NCBI RefSeq assembly: GCF_002287505.1
Contig: NZ_CP019688.1
Span: 1,166,674 to 1,230,673 of the forward strand
Length of the DNA stretch: 64,000 nt
Origin: Corynebacterium glaucum
GTDB taxonomy: Bacteria > Actinomycetota > Actinomycetes > Mycobacteriales > Mycobacteriaceae
Direction of reading: 5' to 3'
In this document: one piece after another, positions 26,663 to 35,965 of the stretch
How positions within the stretch are numbered: position 1 is the stretch's first letter
Layout: each line of letters begins with the position of its first letter
Notes under the pieces: model-generated
Database searches by the model: none
The model's input: only the letters and a program-made list of their open reading frames with translations
Told to the model about the DNA's origin: nothing
Position numbers and translations under genes: made by a program

Positions 26663-28159
26663 ATGCGCACATCCAACGCACCCCAGGTAGCTATCAACGA
26701 CATCGGTGGCCCTGAGGAATTTCTCGCCGCAGTTGACGCGACCATCAAGTACTTCAATGATGGCGACATCGTCACCGGCACCGTTGTCAAGGTGGACCAC
26801 GACGAGGTGCTGCTCGACATCGGTTACAAAACCGAGGGCGTCATCCTCACCCGTGAACTTTCGATCAAGCACGACGTCGACCCGGATGAGGTCGTTGAAG
26901 TCGGCGACGAGATCGACGCACTTGTCCTGACCAAGGAGGACAAGGAAGGCCGCCTCATGCTGTCCAAGAAGCGTGCGCAGTACGAGCGCGCGTGGGGCAC
27001 CATCGAGGAGCTGCAGGCCAACGACCAGCCGGTTACCGGTACCGTCATCGAGGTTGTCAAGGGCGGCCTCATCCTGGACATCGGCCTGCGCGGCTTCCTG
27101 CCGGCATCGCTGGTGGAAATGCGCCGCGTGCGCGACCTGGATCCGTACATCGGCCAGGAACTCGAGGCGAAGATCATCGAACTGGACAAGCACCGCAACA
27201 ACGTGGTCCTGTCTCGCCGTGCCTACCTGGAGGAGACCCAGTCTGCGGTCCGCTCCGACTTCCTGCACCAGCTGCAGAAGGGCCAGGTCCGCAAGGGCGT
27301 CGTGTCCTCCATCGTCAACTTCGGTGCCTTCGTGGACCTTGGCGGTGTTGACGGCCTGGTGCACGTCTCCGAGCTGTCCTGGAAGCACATCGACCACCCG
27401 TCCGAGGTTGTCACGGTTGGCGACGAGGTCACTGTCGAGGTGCTCGACGTCGATCTCGACCGCGAGCGCGTGTCCCTGTCGCTGAAGGCGACCCAGGAGG
27501 ATCCGTGGCGCGTCTTCGCCCGCACCCACGCTGTGGGCCAGATCGTGCCGGGCAAAGTCACCAAGCTCGTGCCGTTCGGTGCGTTTGTGCGCGTCGAAGA
27601 GGGCATCGAGGGTCTCGTCCACATCTCCGAGCTGGCGCAGCGCCACGTTGAGGTGCCGGACCAGGTTGTCAACGTCAACGAAGAGGTCATGGTCAAGGTC
27701 ATCGACATCGACCTTGAGCGTCGCCGCATCTCCCTGTCGCTCAAGCAGGCGGACGAGGACTACAACGAAGAGTTCGATCCGTCCCGCTACGGCATGGCAG
27801 ACTCCTACGACGAGCAGGGCAACTACATCTTCCCGGAGGGCTTCGACCCGGAGACCAACGAGTGGATGGAAGGCTTCGAGGAAGCTCGCCAGGAGTGGGA
27901 GGCACGCTACGCCGAGGCAGAGCGTCGCCACCAGGCCCACACCGCGCAGATCGAGCGTCACCGTGCCGCTGCCGCAGAAGCAGCAGAGCAGGGTAGTGCA
28001 GCAGAGCCGACCGAGTACTCCTCTGAGACCGAGTACTCCTCCGAGGCCGGTGCCGCAGCTCCGTCGGCATCCGGCGCGGGCGACGATGCTGCACAGAGCG
28101 GCTCGCTCGCTTCCGACGAGCAGCTCGCCGCACTTCGTGAGAAGCTCGCAGGCAACTAG
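26663..28159 (+). CDS. rpsA: 30S ribosomal protein S1
   Basis: 498 residues with four S1 RNA-binding domains, starting near residues 36 (GDIVTGTVVKVDHDEVLLDIG), 123 (GTVIEVVKGGLILDIGLRGF), 208 (GVVSSIVNFGAFVDLGGVDG) and 293 (GKVTKLVPFGAFVRVEEGIEG). The C-terminal quarter is acidic and Ser/Ala-rich and probably disordered, as in other actinobacterial S1. It recruits mRNA to the 30S subunit. The polA-rpsA-coaE order is conserved. A hairpin terminator follows. Confidence 0.98.
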   Translation: MRTSNAPQVAINDIGGPEEFLAAVDATIKYFNDGDIVTGTVVKVDHDEVLLDIGYKTEGVILTRELSIKHDVDPDEVVEVGDEIDALVLTKEDKEGRLMLSKKRAQYERAWGTIEELQANDQPVTGTVIEVVKGGLILDIGLRGFLPASLVEMRRVRDLDPYIGQELEAKIIELDKHRNNVVLSRRAYLEETQSAVRSDFLHQLQKGQVRKGVVSSIVNFGAFVDLGGVDGLVHVSELSWKHIDHPSEVVTVGDEVTVEVLDVDLDRERVSLSLKATQEDPWRVFARTHAVGQIVPGKVTKLVPFGAFVRVEEGIEGLVHISELAQRHVEVPDQVVNVNEEVMVKVIDIDLERRRISLSLKQADEDYNEEFDPSRYGMADSYDEQGNYIFPEGFDPETNEWMEGFEEARQEWEARYAEAERRHQAHTAQIERHRAAAAEAAEQGSAAEPTEYSSETEYSSEAGAAAPSASGAGDDAAQSGSLASDEQLAALREKLAGN

Positions 28160-28174
28160 AGCTTTCGCTTGACG

Positions 28175-28213
28175 ACGGCCCGAGTCCCCGCAGTGGGGCG
28201 CGGGCCGTTTGCC
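28175..28213 (+). terminator. Rho-independent terminator of rpsA
   Basis: ACGGCCCG (28175-28182) pairs with CGGGCCGT (28201-28208), with an inner CCCC/GGGG stem, followed by TTTGCCTTT. Confidence 0.8.
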
Positions 28214-28231
28214 TTTGCTAGCGTGGCCGGC

Positions 28232-28828
28232 ATGAAGCGAATCGGACTCACGGGCGGCATCGGCAGCGGCAAATCAACGGTGGCAGGAATGCTGGCAGAC
28301 GCAGGGTTTACCATCGTGGACGCAGACCAGATCGGACGCGACATCATGGCCCCCGGCTCGCCAGTGCTCGCGCAAGTTGCGGACGAGTTCGGCCACGATC
28401 TGCTTGACGCCGATGGCGTGTTAGATCGTGCCGAGCTTGCCCGCCGAGCGTTCGGGTCGGAAGAAGCGACGCAGCGGCTCAACTCGATTACGCACCCCGC
28501 TATCCGGGAGGAAGCGCAGCGGCAGTTTGTCACTGCGGAGGCGCGCGGAGATGAGGCAGCGGTGTACGACATGCCCTTGCTGGTGGAGCAGGGGCTGCAC
28601 GAGCTTATGGATCTCACCGTCGTAGTAGATGTCGATCCGGAAGAACGCGTACGCCGTCTCGTTGCTTCTCGCGGACTCGACGAGGCGGACGCACGTGCGC
28701 GCATCTCGCGCCAGATCGACGACGCCACGCGGCGCGCCGCCGCGGACGTGGTCATCGACAACAACGGTCCGAAGGACGCGCTTGCTCCGCAGGTCGAGGC
28801 GTTGATCGCGCAGGCCCGTGCAGAATGA
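28232..28828 (+). CDS. coaE: Dephospho-CoA kinase
   Basis: 198 residues; phosphorylates dephospho-CoA to CoA. P-loop GLTGGIGSGKSTVAGML at residue 5, then VDADQIGRDIMAPGSP and VYDMPLLVEQGLHELMD, and the lid segment with RLVASRGLDEADARARI. Shorter than the mycobacterial enzyme, lacking its C-terminal GrpB-like extension. The start was placed at the ATG seven bases after TAGCGT (28219-28224); the upstream in-frame extension passes through the rpsA terminator. Confidence 0.96.
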   Translation: MKRIGLTGGIGSGKSTVAGMLADAGFTIVDADQIGRDIMAPGSPVLAQVADEFGHDLLDADGVLDRAELARRAFGSEEATQRLNSITHPAIREEAQRQFVTAEARGDEAAVYDMPLLVEQGLHELMDLTVVVDVDPEERVRRLVASRGLDEADARARISRQIDDATRRAAADVVIDNNGPKDALAPQVEALIAQARAE

Positions 28829-28840
28829 GCAAAAGCTGGA

Positions 28841-28860
28841 TTGCAAACAATAGTTTGCAA
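28841..28860. promoter_or_regulatory. 20-bp perfect palindrome upstream of the DUF4259 gene
   Basis: TTGCAAAC-AATA-GTTTGCAA, 8-bp arms with a 4-base centre, 13 bases after coaE and 81 bases before the next start. It has no T run, so an operator is more likely than a terminator; the half-site GTTTGCAA resembles RamB-type sites loosely. Confidence 0.45.
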
Positions 28861-28940
28861 CCTGAAGTGTTTGTTTTGGACCAACGACATTTACCGGAGC
28901 TTTAAGTTCTATTCACTTCCGGGTTCTACAGTCCCCGCCT

Positions 28941-29294
28941 ATGGGAACGTGGGACACCGGACCGTTTGATAACGACCCCGCTGCTGAGGCCGTCGCAAAG
29001 CTTGCAGACGGCACGTTCCGCATGGACCAGTTCCGATTCGAGTGCGGCCGCGGTCCGCTGGGCACAGATGAGGCGGAGTCTGTCATCGCGCTTGCGGCGG
29101 TGCTGAATGGCCACATTCCGGCTGAAGATGCGGCCGGTGCGCTCGACTTCCCGTTCTCGGTCGACGACCGCCGCTGGATTCGGCGCCACGCCGCGAAGGT
29201 CACGTCCCCGGGCGGCTCTGAGCTCTACGAGCTGTGGGCCGAAGCCGGCGAGCTTGACGAGTGGCTGGAGGCCACTCGCAAGTACGCCAGCTAG
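28941..29294 (+). CDS. DUF4259 domain protein
   Basis: 117 residues. The opening GTWDTGPFDNDPAAEAVAKL is the signature of DUF4259, a small family of unknown function widespread in actinobacteria and often found in scattered genomic places, sometimes suggested to be immunity-like, without proof. No membrane segment or signal. TACAGT (28927-28932) ends eight bases before the ATG, again leaderless. A perfect palindrome upstream may regulate it. uvrB starts 36 bases downstream with its own -10 box. Confidence 0.85.
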   Translation: MGTWDTGPFDNDPAAEAVAKLADGTFRMDQFRFECGRGPLGTDEAESVIALAAVLNGHIPAEDAAGALDFPFSVDDRRWIRRHAAKVTSPGGSELYELWAEAGELDEWLEATRKYAS

Positions 29295-29330
29295 TTTTTC
29301 TGATCACGTTGTTCTCCTAGACTGAGCTGC

Positions 29331-31436
29331 ATGGCTTTTGCTGCAGAACACCCCGTGCTCGCGCATTCAGAGTTCCGCCCGGTCGGCGAGATCGAACGGC
29401 GCGAGAAACGGTTCGAGGTCATCTCCGAGTACGCACCGTCGGGGGACCAGCCGGCGGCCATCAAAGAGCTCGACGCGCGCTTGCGCCGCGGTGAGGAAGA
29501 TGTCGTGCTTATGGGTGCCACCGGTACCGGTAAGTCCGCGACCGCGGCGTGGCTGATCGAGCAACAGCAGCGCCCGACCCTGGTGATGGCGCCGAACAAG
29601 ACCCTCGCCGCGCAGCTGGCCAACGAGCTGCGGCAGCTACTGCCCAACAACGCCGTCGAGTACTTCGTCAGCTACTACGACTACTACCAACCCGAGGCCT
29701 ACATCGCGCAGACCGATACCTACATCGAGAAGGACTCGAGCATTAACGACGACGTCGAGCGCCTCCGCCACTCCGCGACGTCAGCGCTGCTCAGCCGCCG
29801 CGATGTCGTGGTGGTTGCCTCAGTCTCGTGCATCTACGGCCTGGGCACCCCGCAGAGCTACCTCGATCGCTCCATTGTGCTTCGGGTCGGCGAGGAGGTT
29901 GAGCGGGACAGGTTTTTGCGCTTGCTTGTCGACGTCCAGTACGAACGCAATGACATTGACTTCAAACGCGGTGCGTTCCGTGTCAAAGGCGACACCGTCG
30001 ACATCATTCCCGCGTACGAAGAGGTTGCGGTGCGTGTGGAGTTCTTCGGCGATGAAGTGGATTCCCTGTATTACATCCACCCGCTGACGGGCGACGTCAT
30101 CAGCCAGGAGGATGAGGTCCGTATCTTCCCGGCGACGCACTACGTAGCCACCGACGACCGCATGGAGCGCGCCATCGAAGACATCAAACTCGAGCTGGCG
30201 GACCGTCTAGAAGAGCTGGAGAACCGCGGCAAGCTGCTCGAGGCGCAGCGCCTCCGCATGCGCACCGAGTACGACCTCGAAATGATCCAGCAGGTCGGCT
30301 TCTGCTCCGGCATTGAGAACTACTCGCGCCACATGGATGGACGCCCGGCGGGCTCGGCACCGGCAACGCTCATCGACTACTTCCCGGAAGACTTCCTCAC
30401 CATTATCGACGAGTCCCACGTGACGGTTCCCCAGATCGGCGGCATGTATGAAGGCGACATGTCCCGCAAGCGCAACCTCGTCGAGTTTGGCTTCCGCCTG
30501 CCAAGCGCCGTAGACAACCGGCCGCTCACCTTCGACGAGTTCGAGGCGCGCGTGGGTCAGACCGTCTACATGTCCGCGACCCCGGGTGACTACGAACTCG
30601 AGGCCTCCGGAGGCGAGTTCGTCGAGCAGGTGATCCGCCCAACCGGTCTGGTGGACCCGAAGGTCTCGGTGCGCCCGACGAAGGGCCAGATCGACGATCT
30701 GATTCACGAGATCCGCGAGCGAGTGGAGCGCGACGAGCGCGTCCTGGTCACTACCTTGACCAAGCGCATGGCCGAGGATCTCACCGACTACTTCTTGGAT
30801 AACGGGATCAAGGTCCGCTACCTGCACTCCGACATCGATACCCTCCAGCGCGTCGAGCTCCTGCGTCAGCTGCGCCTTGGCGAGTTCGACGTGCTCGTGG
30901 GCATCAACCTGCTCCGCGAGGGCCTCGACCTGCCGGAGGTCTCGCTGGTGGCGATCCTCGACGCGGACAAGGAAGGCTTCCTACGTTCCACGAAGTCGCT
31001 GATCCAGACGATCGGCCGCGCCGCACGTAACGTGTCCGGCGAGGTCATCATGTACGCCGACAGCGTCACCGAGTCGATGCAGGAAGCGATCGACGAGACG
31101 GAGCGCCGCCGCGAGAAACAGCTGGCGTACAACAAGGAGCACGGCATCGATCCGCAGCCGCTGCGCAAGGCCATCGCGGACATCTTGGACCAGGTCTACG
31201 AGTTCGAGGGTGGCGAAGCCGACGCCAAGGCTGGGGGAGATGGCGCTGAACGGATCGTCGAAAAGCGAGACGCTTCGAACATGGCTTCCGACGAGGTGCA
31301 GAAGCTTATCGACGACCTGACTAACCAGATGGCTGCTGCCGCCCGCGAGCTGAAGTTCGAGCTTGCGGGGCGGCTGCGCGACGAGATCGCGGACCTGCGC
31401 AAGGAACTGCGTGGTATGAAAGAAACTGGCAACTAA
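29331..31436 (+). CDS. uvrB: Excinuclease ABC subunit B
   Basis: 701 residues. Walker [16 protein letters not shown] near residue 63, beta-hairpin region with [15 protein letters not shown] and [23 protein letters not shown] (Walker B region), helicase motifs [18 protein letters not shown] and [13 protein letters not shown], and a C-terminal UVR motif ([20 protein letters not shown]) that binds UvrC. It verifies damage delivered by UvrA, encoded at 36681. TAGACT (29318-29323) ends seven bases before the ATG. I see no SOS box upstream. Confidence 0.98.
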   Translation: MAFAAEHPVLAHSEFRPVGEIERREKRFEVISEYAPSGDQPAAIKELDARLRRGEEDVVLMGATGTGKSATAAWLIEQQQRPTLVMAPNKTLAAQLANELRQLLPNNAVEYFVSYYDYYQPEAYIAQTDTYIEKDSSINDDVERLRHSATSALLSRRDVVVVASVSCIYGLGTPQSYLDRSIVLRVGEEVERDRFLRLLVDVQYERNDIDFKRGAFRVKGDTVDIIPAYEEVAVRVEFFGDEVDSLYYIHPLTGDVISQEDEVRIFPATHYVATDDRMERAIEDIKLELADRLEELENRGKLLEAQRLRMRTEYDLEMIQQVGFCSGIENYSRHMDGRPAGSAPATLIDYFPEDFLTIIDESHVTVPQIGGMYEGDMSRKRNLVEFGFRLPSAVDNRPLTFDEFEARVGQTVYMSATPGDYELEASGGEFVEQVIRPTGLVDPKVSVRPTKGQIDDLIHEIRERVERDERVLVTTLTKRMAEDLTDYFLDNGIKVRYLHSDIDTLQRVELLRQLRLGEFDVLVGINLLREGLDLPEVSLVAILDADKEGFLRSTKSLIQTIGRAARNVSGEVIMYADSVTESMQEAIDETERRREKQLAYNKEHGIDPQPLRKAIADILDQVYEFEGGEADAKAGGDGAERIVEKRDASNMASDEVQKLIDDLTNQMAAAARELKFELAGRLRDEIADLRKELRGMKETGN
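31304..31314 (+). repeat. GCTTATCGACG word, copy 5
   Basis: Near the end of uvrB, in the UVR-motif region, read as AAG CTT ATC GAC GAC. Confidence 0.9.
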
Positions 31437-31459
31437 AACGCAGGAAAGCTGGTGTTCTC

Positions 31460-31918
31460 ATGCACTCTTACACATCGATCGCCGTAGGCACGGACGGCTC
31501 GGAAACCTCGCTGGTGGCGGTGCAGACGGCGGCAAGCCTAGCGCGGGTTTACGGTGCGACGTTGACCATTATCTGCGCGTATTATTCCGCGTCTGGCTCG
31601 ATGCTCAACTCCACCAACGCGGAGATCACCCAGATTGACACCGTGTCCGAGGCGGGCGCGCGGGAGATTCTGGCCCGCGCGAGGGAGATCGCCGAGCAGG
31701 AGCAGGCGCCGAGCATCAAGCTGGATGCGAAGGCTGGTCAGCCGGCGAACGTCCTCGTGGAATCTGTAGCGGAGCACGAGGTTGACTTGCTGGTGGTTGG
31801 TAACCGGGGCATGCGCTCCCTTGCGGGCCGTGTGTTCGGCAACGTTCCTGGCAACGTGGCCAAGAAAGCCCCGGTTGACGTGATGCTGGTGGATACCAGG
31901 GTGGAGGGACACAACTAA
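31460..31918 (+). CDS. Universal stress protein (first of a pair)
   Basis: 152 residues of the UspA fold: N-terminal strand SIAVGTDGSETSLVAVQTA and C-terminal ATP-binding loop VVGNRGMRSLAGRVFGNVPGNVAKKA, matching G2xG9GS/T-type motifs, so it likely binds ATP. Regulates stress physiology in related organisms; the partner is unknown. Starts 23 bases after uvrB and may share its transcript. The next gene is a paralogue. Confidence 0.93.
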   Translation: MHSYTSIAVGTDGSETSLVAVQTAASLARVYGATLTIICAYYSASGSMLNSTNAEITQIDTVSEAGAREILARAREIAEQEQAPSIKLDAKAGQPANVLVESVAEHEVDLLVVGNRGMRSLAGRVFGNVPGNVAKKAPVDVMLVDTRVEGHN

Positions 31919-31984
31919 CCCCGACGGACTACACTCAGATTCGTCCTTAGTACATATTCACTACCCGGAAAGGTCTTTGACGAC

Positions 31985-32431
31985 ATGGGTTCTTACTACA
32001 ACACCATCGTGGTCGGTTCGGACGGCTCCAAGTCCTCGTTCCTCGCCGTCGAGCGTGCCGCCAAGATGGCCGAGGCGTTTGGTGCCACGCTGGTGATCGG
32101 CACCGCGTACTACCGCTCCGAGGAGGACGCGTCGAAGTCCCTGCGACAGGACTCCGTGACCATCCTGGGCGATGACGAGGCGCTGAAGAACCTCGAGGCC
32201 GCTGCTGACCACGCCCGTGCCGCTGGTGCGAAGGAGGTGGAGACCGCAACCCGCCCGGGCACCCCGGTCGAGGCGCTTATGGCGATTGTGAACGACAACA
32301 ACGCTGAACTGCTCGTGGTGGGTAACCGCGGCATCAACTCCCTGACCGGCCGCCTGCTCGGCTCCGTGCCGGCCGATGTCGCACGTCAGTCCGACTGCGA
32401 CGTGATGATCGTCCACACGGTTACGGAGTAA
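31985..32431 (+). CDS. Universal stress protein (second of a pair)
   Basis: 148 residues, same fold as its neighbour: TIVVGSDGSKSSFLAVERAA and VVGNRGINSLTGRLLGSVPADVARQ, with the ATP-binding loop complete. GAAAGG precedes the ATG by 11 bases, and the 66-base gap contains TACATATT, a plausible -10 box, so it may have its own promoter. Its last 11 bases overlap the convergent HelD gene. Confidence 0.93.
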   Translation: MGSYYNTIVVGSDGSKSSFLAVERAAKMAEAFGATLVIGTAYYRSEEDASKSLRQDSVTILGDDEALKNLEAAADHARAAGAKEVETATRPGTPVEALMAIVNDNNAELLVVGNRGINSLTGRLLGSVPADVARQSDCDVMIVHTVTE

Positions 32432-34616
32432 GCTCCCCAATCACCGACAGGGTCTGTGTGGCCCGGGTGACTGCAACGTAGAGGTCTTGCCACCCTTGTG
32501 GCGAGGCCTCAACGATTTTCTGAGGGTCGACCACAATCACGTGGTCGAACTCGAGGCCCTTCATTTCCGCGACATTCTCCGCCGAAATAATCGCGGTCAG
32601 TCGGCCATCCAGGCCCGCACGCACAGTCTCTGGGTCGGTTCCAAGGGGGAAGTGGGCCACAGGAACGCCAGTAGAGCGGATGCTTATCGACGAGCTCTTG
32701 GCAGCGCCACTTTGTTCCAGCACCGCATCGGCGTACTCCATGATCTCCGCGGGGGTGCGGTAGTTCACCGTGAGTTCGTGGAGCCGGTAGCGTTGCGCCA
32801 CGAAGGGCTCGAGGGTGGTGCCCCAATCGTCGGTACCGGCAGGCGACGAGGTCTGGGCGATGTCGCCGACCAACGTCATCCAGCGCGACGGGCAGCGCCG
32901 GAAGACCATCCGCCACTCCATCGGCGAGAGTTCTTGGGCCTCGTCCACGATCACATGACCGTACGCCCACGTCTGATCTTCGCGTGCGCGCTGCGCCGTG
33001 GAGCGGATGTCGCGCACCCGCTGGCGCGATGCGAGCGTCTCAGCGTCGATCACGTCTGCTGCCGAGAGAATCTCGGCCTCGAACTGGTCGTCATCGTTGT
33101 CGGTTGCTTCTGAGGACGCGAGAATGTCCAGCGCGTCCTCCGCCTCGGCGACCTGACGGCGCCATTCCTCTTCCTCGCGGCGGCGCGTTTCCTCCGCGTC
33201 GTCGATACCGATGAGCACCGCGAGCTCATCGATGAGGGCCGTGTCCGAAGGGGCGAAAGGCTCGCCGGGCGCGCGGTAGAGCGCGTTTTGCGTGTAGTCG
33301 TCGTAGTCACCCGCGGCCTCGACGATCCGGTCGTGATCGGTGAGTAGCGAATCGAGCACTTGGGTTGGGGAGAGCAGTGGGAAGTGGTCGTCGATAAGCA
33401 CTTGCACCTGCGGGTGCTCTGTTAGGTCGTCGTGCAGCTGGTCGACGTCAGCGGCGGACAACAGGTTTGCGCCGCCAAGCGGGTCTTCGCCGATGCGAAC
33501 AGCGAGGGCTTCGGCCAAGAGCTGGGTGAGTTCCTCCGCGAACACCGCGCGAGCAGGATTGTGCGGTTTGCGCGAGCGGCGCGCACGGGTGCGGGCGGCC
33601 TTGACCATGGCGGGCGTGGCTTCGATTCTGACGCCGTCGATATCGAGGGGCACCGGGTGCTGCGGAACCGTCTGGTACGCCTGCACGGAGCGCTTGAGAA
33701 TGGTCACCATCTCCGCAGACCCCTTCACCTCGCGGGCGGCGGCGGACTCCGCGCTCCGCAGCGCGCGCGGGGTGAAGCCAGGCACGAGGTTTTCCAGTGT
33801 CGAGAGCACGACGCCGGTCTCACCGAGTTCAGGCAAAACCCTGGAAATGTAGTCCAAGAACGTGTTGTTGGGGCCGATAATGAGGACGCCCGTGCGTGAG
33901 AGCTGTTCGCGCCACGTGTAGAGCAGGTACGCGACGCGGTGCAGGGCGACCGCAGTCTTGCCGGTGCCGGGCCCGCCTTGGACCACCATCACGCCGCGGG
34001 TGGAGTCGCGGATGATTTCGTCCTGCTCGCGCTGGATAGTCTCCACAATGGATTGCATGTGACCTGTGCGAGCCTGGTTCATCGCGCGGCGGAGCGCAGC
34101 CTCGGAGCCGACGTTGGTCTCGAGCGGTTCAGTACCGTCACCAGAGAGCACCTCGTCGTCGACCGCAGTGACGGCGCGCCCGCGCATCCGGATGTTGCGG
34201 CGGGTTTCCACACCTTCAGGGTTCGCGGTCGTGGCGAGGTAGAACGGGCGAGCCTGCGGCGCGCGCCAGTCCAGGAGTAGGGTGCGGTAGTTGTCGGCGC
34301 GGTCATCGATGCCCATCCGGCCGACGTATCGCCGGTCGAGGTCGACCCGGTCTGGAACTGGGTTGGAAGGATCCTTATCCGCGACATCGACGCGGCCGAA
34401 CACAAGCCCGATCTCGGCAATACCGAGCTGGTCGAGTTTCGCGTTCAAGGAGTGGTACTCCGTCTCGCGCCGCACAAGCGCATCCGCGTCGGGGTTATCG
34501 GGGTCTACGTCGGCCTGCACCGCAGCGAGTTTTGCGCGGGCAGACTCGACCTCGGCGCGGAGGTGATCGAAGAGCACGTCGACGTAGGCCTGTTCTTGCT
34601 CTACCGGATTCGTCAT
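32421..34616 (-). CDS. HelD-like RNA polymerase-associated SF1 helicase
   Basis: 731 residues. UvrD/Rep-type motor interrupted by a long central insertion: Walker A VVQGGPGTGKTAVALHR near 212, VIVDEAQELSPMEWRM (Walker B), GDIAQTSS, LTVNYRTPAEIM, EFDHVIVVD and the final VAVTRATQTLSVIG. The N-terminal coiled-coil (LRAEVESARAKLAAVQ), the DKDPSNPVPDRVDLDRRYVGRMG segment and DWRAPQARPFY are typical of actinobacterial HelD/HelR, which clears stalled RNA polymerase and can give rifamycin tolerance. The ATG is used; the upstream gap ends the DoxX transcript unit on the other side. Confidence 0.9.
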   Translation of the reverse strand: MTNPVEQEQAYVDVLFDHLRAEVESARAKLAAVQADVDPDNPDADALVRRETEYHSLNAKLDQLGIAEIGLVFGRVDVADKDPSNPVPDRVDLDRRYVGRMGIDDRADNYRTLLLDWRAPQARPFYLATTANPEGVETRRNIRMRGRAVTAVDDEVLSGDGTEPLETNVGSEAALRRAMNQARTGHMQSIVETIQREQDEIIRDSTRGVMVVQGGPGTGKTAVALHRVAYLLYTWREQLSRTGVLIIGPNNTFLDYISRVLPELGETGVVLSTLENLVPGFTPRALRSAESAAAREVKGSAEMVTILKRSVQAYQTVPQHPVPLDIDGVRIEATPAMVKAARTRARRSRKPHNPARAVFAEELTQLLAEALAVRIGEDPLGGANLLSAADVDQLHDDLTEHPQVQVLIDDHFPLLSPTQVLDSLLTDHDRIVEAAGDYDDYTQNALYRAPGEPFAPSDTALIDELAVLIGIDDAEETRRREEEEWRRQVAEAEDALDILASSEATDNDDDQFEAEILSAADVIDAETLASRQRVRDIRSTAQRAREDQTWAYGHVIVDEAQELSPMEWRMVFRRCPSRWMTLVGDIAQTSSPAGTDDWGTTLEPFVAQRYRLHELTVNYRTPAEIMEYADAVLEQSGAAKSSSISIRSTGVPVAHFPLGTDPETVRAGLDGRLTAIISAENVAEMKGLEFDHVIVVDPQKIVEASPQGWQDLYVAVTRATQTLSVIGELTP
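32682..32692 (+). repeat. GCTTATCGACG word, copy 6
   Basis: Inside the minus-strand HelD gene, which reads the complement as TCG TCG ATA AGC, using the rare isoleucine codon ATA. Confidence 0.9.
33389..33399 (-). repeat. GCTTATCGACG word, copy 7
   Basis: Also in the HelD gene, opposite orientation to copy 6, read as GTG CTT ATC GAC GAC. Confidence 0.9.
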
Positions 34617-34662
34617 CTCATGCTCCTTACTTCGTCAGCCGGATCTTCCACCGTACTCATGC

Positions 34663-34705
34663 GAAACGGCCCCGTCCGCTGGGGTATTCCCAGGGGCGAG
34701 GCCGT
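34663..34705 (-). terminator. Terminator of the DoxX gene
   Basis: Read on the minus strand, ACGGCC (complement of 34700-34705) pairs with GGCCGT (complement of 34666-34671) with an inner GCCCC/GGGG stem, followed by TTTCGC. Confidence 0.7.
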
Positions 34706-34732
34706 CGGTGTGCCGCGAGGCGAACCCGGCGC

Positions 34733-35857
34733 TTAACCGAGCTTCTTCTGTGCCTTCTTCACTGCCTTCTTGGCCTTGCGCTCAGCCTTGTTGACCTTGC
34801 GCTTCCACTTGCGGCGCTGGTACCAGCTGGGGGACGCGTCGAGCTTGTCCCAAGCGTGCTGGAGGTTATCCACTGCATCTTGTGCGTTGCCCTGGACCTT
34901 GGAGGTCGCCTTGTTCACCTTGCGCTTCGCCTTGAACTTGTCCAGGCCGGACGGGCCAAGATCGTCGAGGGTGTCCTGCAGATCGCCCACGACGGAGTTG
35001 ACCTGGCGCTTCGCCTTGAACTTCTGCACGCGGGACGGGGTGATCTCGTCCCACGCATCGGAAGCCCAGTCGCGTAGATCGTCGGCTGCACCGGATGCCT
35101 TGCGCTTTGCCTTGAACTGGTCCAGCTTGCTCGGCTTCAGGTCGTCGTAGGAGTCCTGCAGCTCACCCGTTGCATCGTCGAGCCAGTCGCCAGCGTTGGA
35201 CAGGAACTTCGAAGTCTGCTTGCGTGCGTCGCCGATGAAGTCCTGGGCGGCGCCGCCAGCCTTGGTAGCAGCCTTCTTCCAGTCACCCTTGTTGTCGTCG
35301 ATGTACTCGCCGACCTGGTCGGTGGTGTCAGAGAACCAGCCGCCTGCCTTGGACAGGGCCTTCTCGGTCTCGGACTGGGTCGGCAGCGCCTGCTGAACGT
35401 TCTTGCGCGCGACCTTTGCGGCGTTCTGTGCGCGCCACTTCATATCCGGCTTACCAGCGGTATCGACGGTTGCCAGCAGCACGCCACCGGTCAGGGCGAG
35501 GTCGGTCAGTGCGCCGGCCTGACGGCGAGCCTTCTCATCTGCGTCATCGGTGTCCCAGAAGGCGTTGCGGCCTGCAAGGGAAGCAACGGAGGTTGCGGTG
35601 AGCAGCGCTGCCGCGGTGCGCGGGGCCTTGCCCAGGGCGAACAGGGAGCCGGCACCAGCCTTCACACCGCCGATGATCTGCGCCGCGGTCTCCGGATCCT
35701 TCGGGATGAAGGCGCGGTACTGGCGGGGCAGCGCAGCGCGAACCTGGGTGAGCACGCTTTCGGCACTCTCTTTCTGGCCAGCGGGGTTGAGCACCGTGCT
35801 CACGCCGTCGATGATGAACACCGACGCGAGCATCGGGCGCGCGATCTTGCGAATCAT
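34733..35857 (-). CDS. DoxX-type membrane protein with C-terminal Lys-rich repeats
   Basis: 374 residues. The N-terminal 135 residues are a DoxX-like membrane domain (ARPMLASVFIIDGVSTVLNP; GGVKAGAGSLFALGKAPR; LTDLALTGGVLLATVD). After a helical linker, residues about 235-374 hold four imperfect repeats: KPSKLDQFKAKRKASG, TPSRVQKFKAKRQVNS, GPSGLDKFKAKRKVNK and ASPSWYQRRKWKRKVNK, spaced 28-39 residues and separated by acidic helices. The tail is strongly basic (KKAVKKAQKKLG). The repeats may bind acidic polymer or DNA; no function is known. AAAAGGATT lies ahead of the ATG. Confidence 0.82.
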   Translation of the reverse strand: MIRKIARPMLASVFIIDGVSTVLNPAGQKESAESVLTQVRAALPRQYRAFIPKDPETAAQIIGGVKAGAGSLFALGKAPRTAAALLTATSVASLAGRNAFWDTDDADEKARRQAGALTDLALTGGVLLATVDTAGKPDMKWRAQNAAKVARKNVQQALPTQSETEKALSKAGGWFSDTTDQVGEYIDDNKGDWKKAATKAGGAAQDFIGDARKQTSKFLSNAGDWLDDATGELQDSYDDLKPSKLDQFKAKRKASGAADDLRDWASDAWDEITPSRVQKFKAKRQVNSVVGDLQDTLDDLGPSGLDKFKAKRKVNKATSKVQGNAQDAVDNLQHAWDKLDASPSWYQRRKWKRKVNKAERKAKKAVKKAQKKLG

Positions 35858-35965
35858 TCTCTAACCAATCCTTTTCATCGAAACGTGGCAGTTTTGAAAA
35901 GCCACTACGCCGTCCACTGTAGACATTTCCTTCTGTCATCGTGGGAAGAGTTGCGCCGGGATGTG

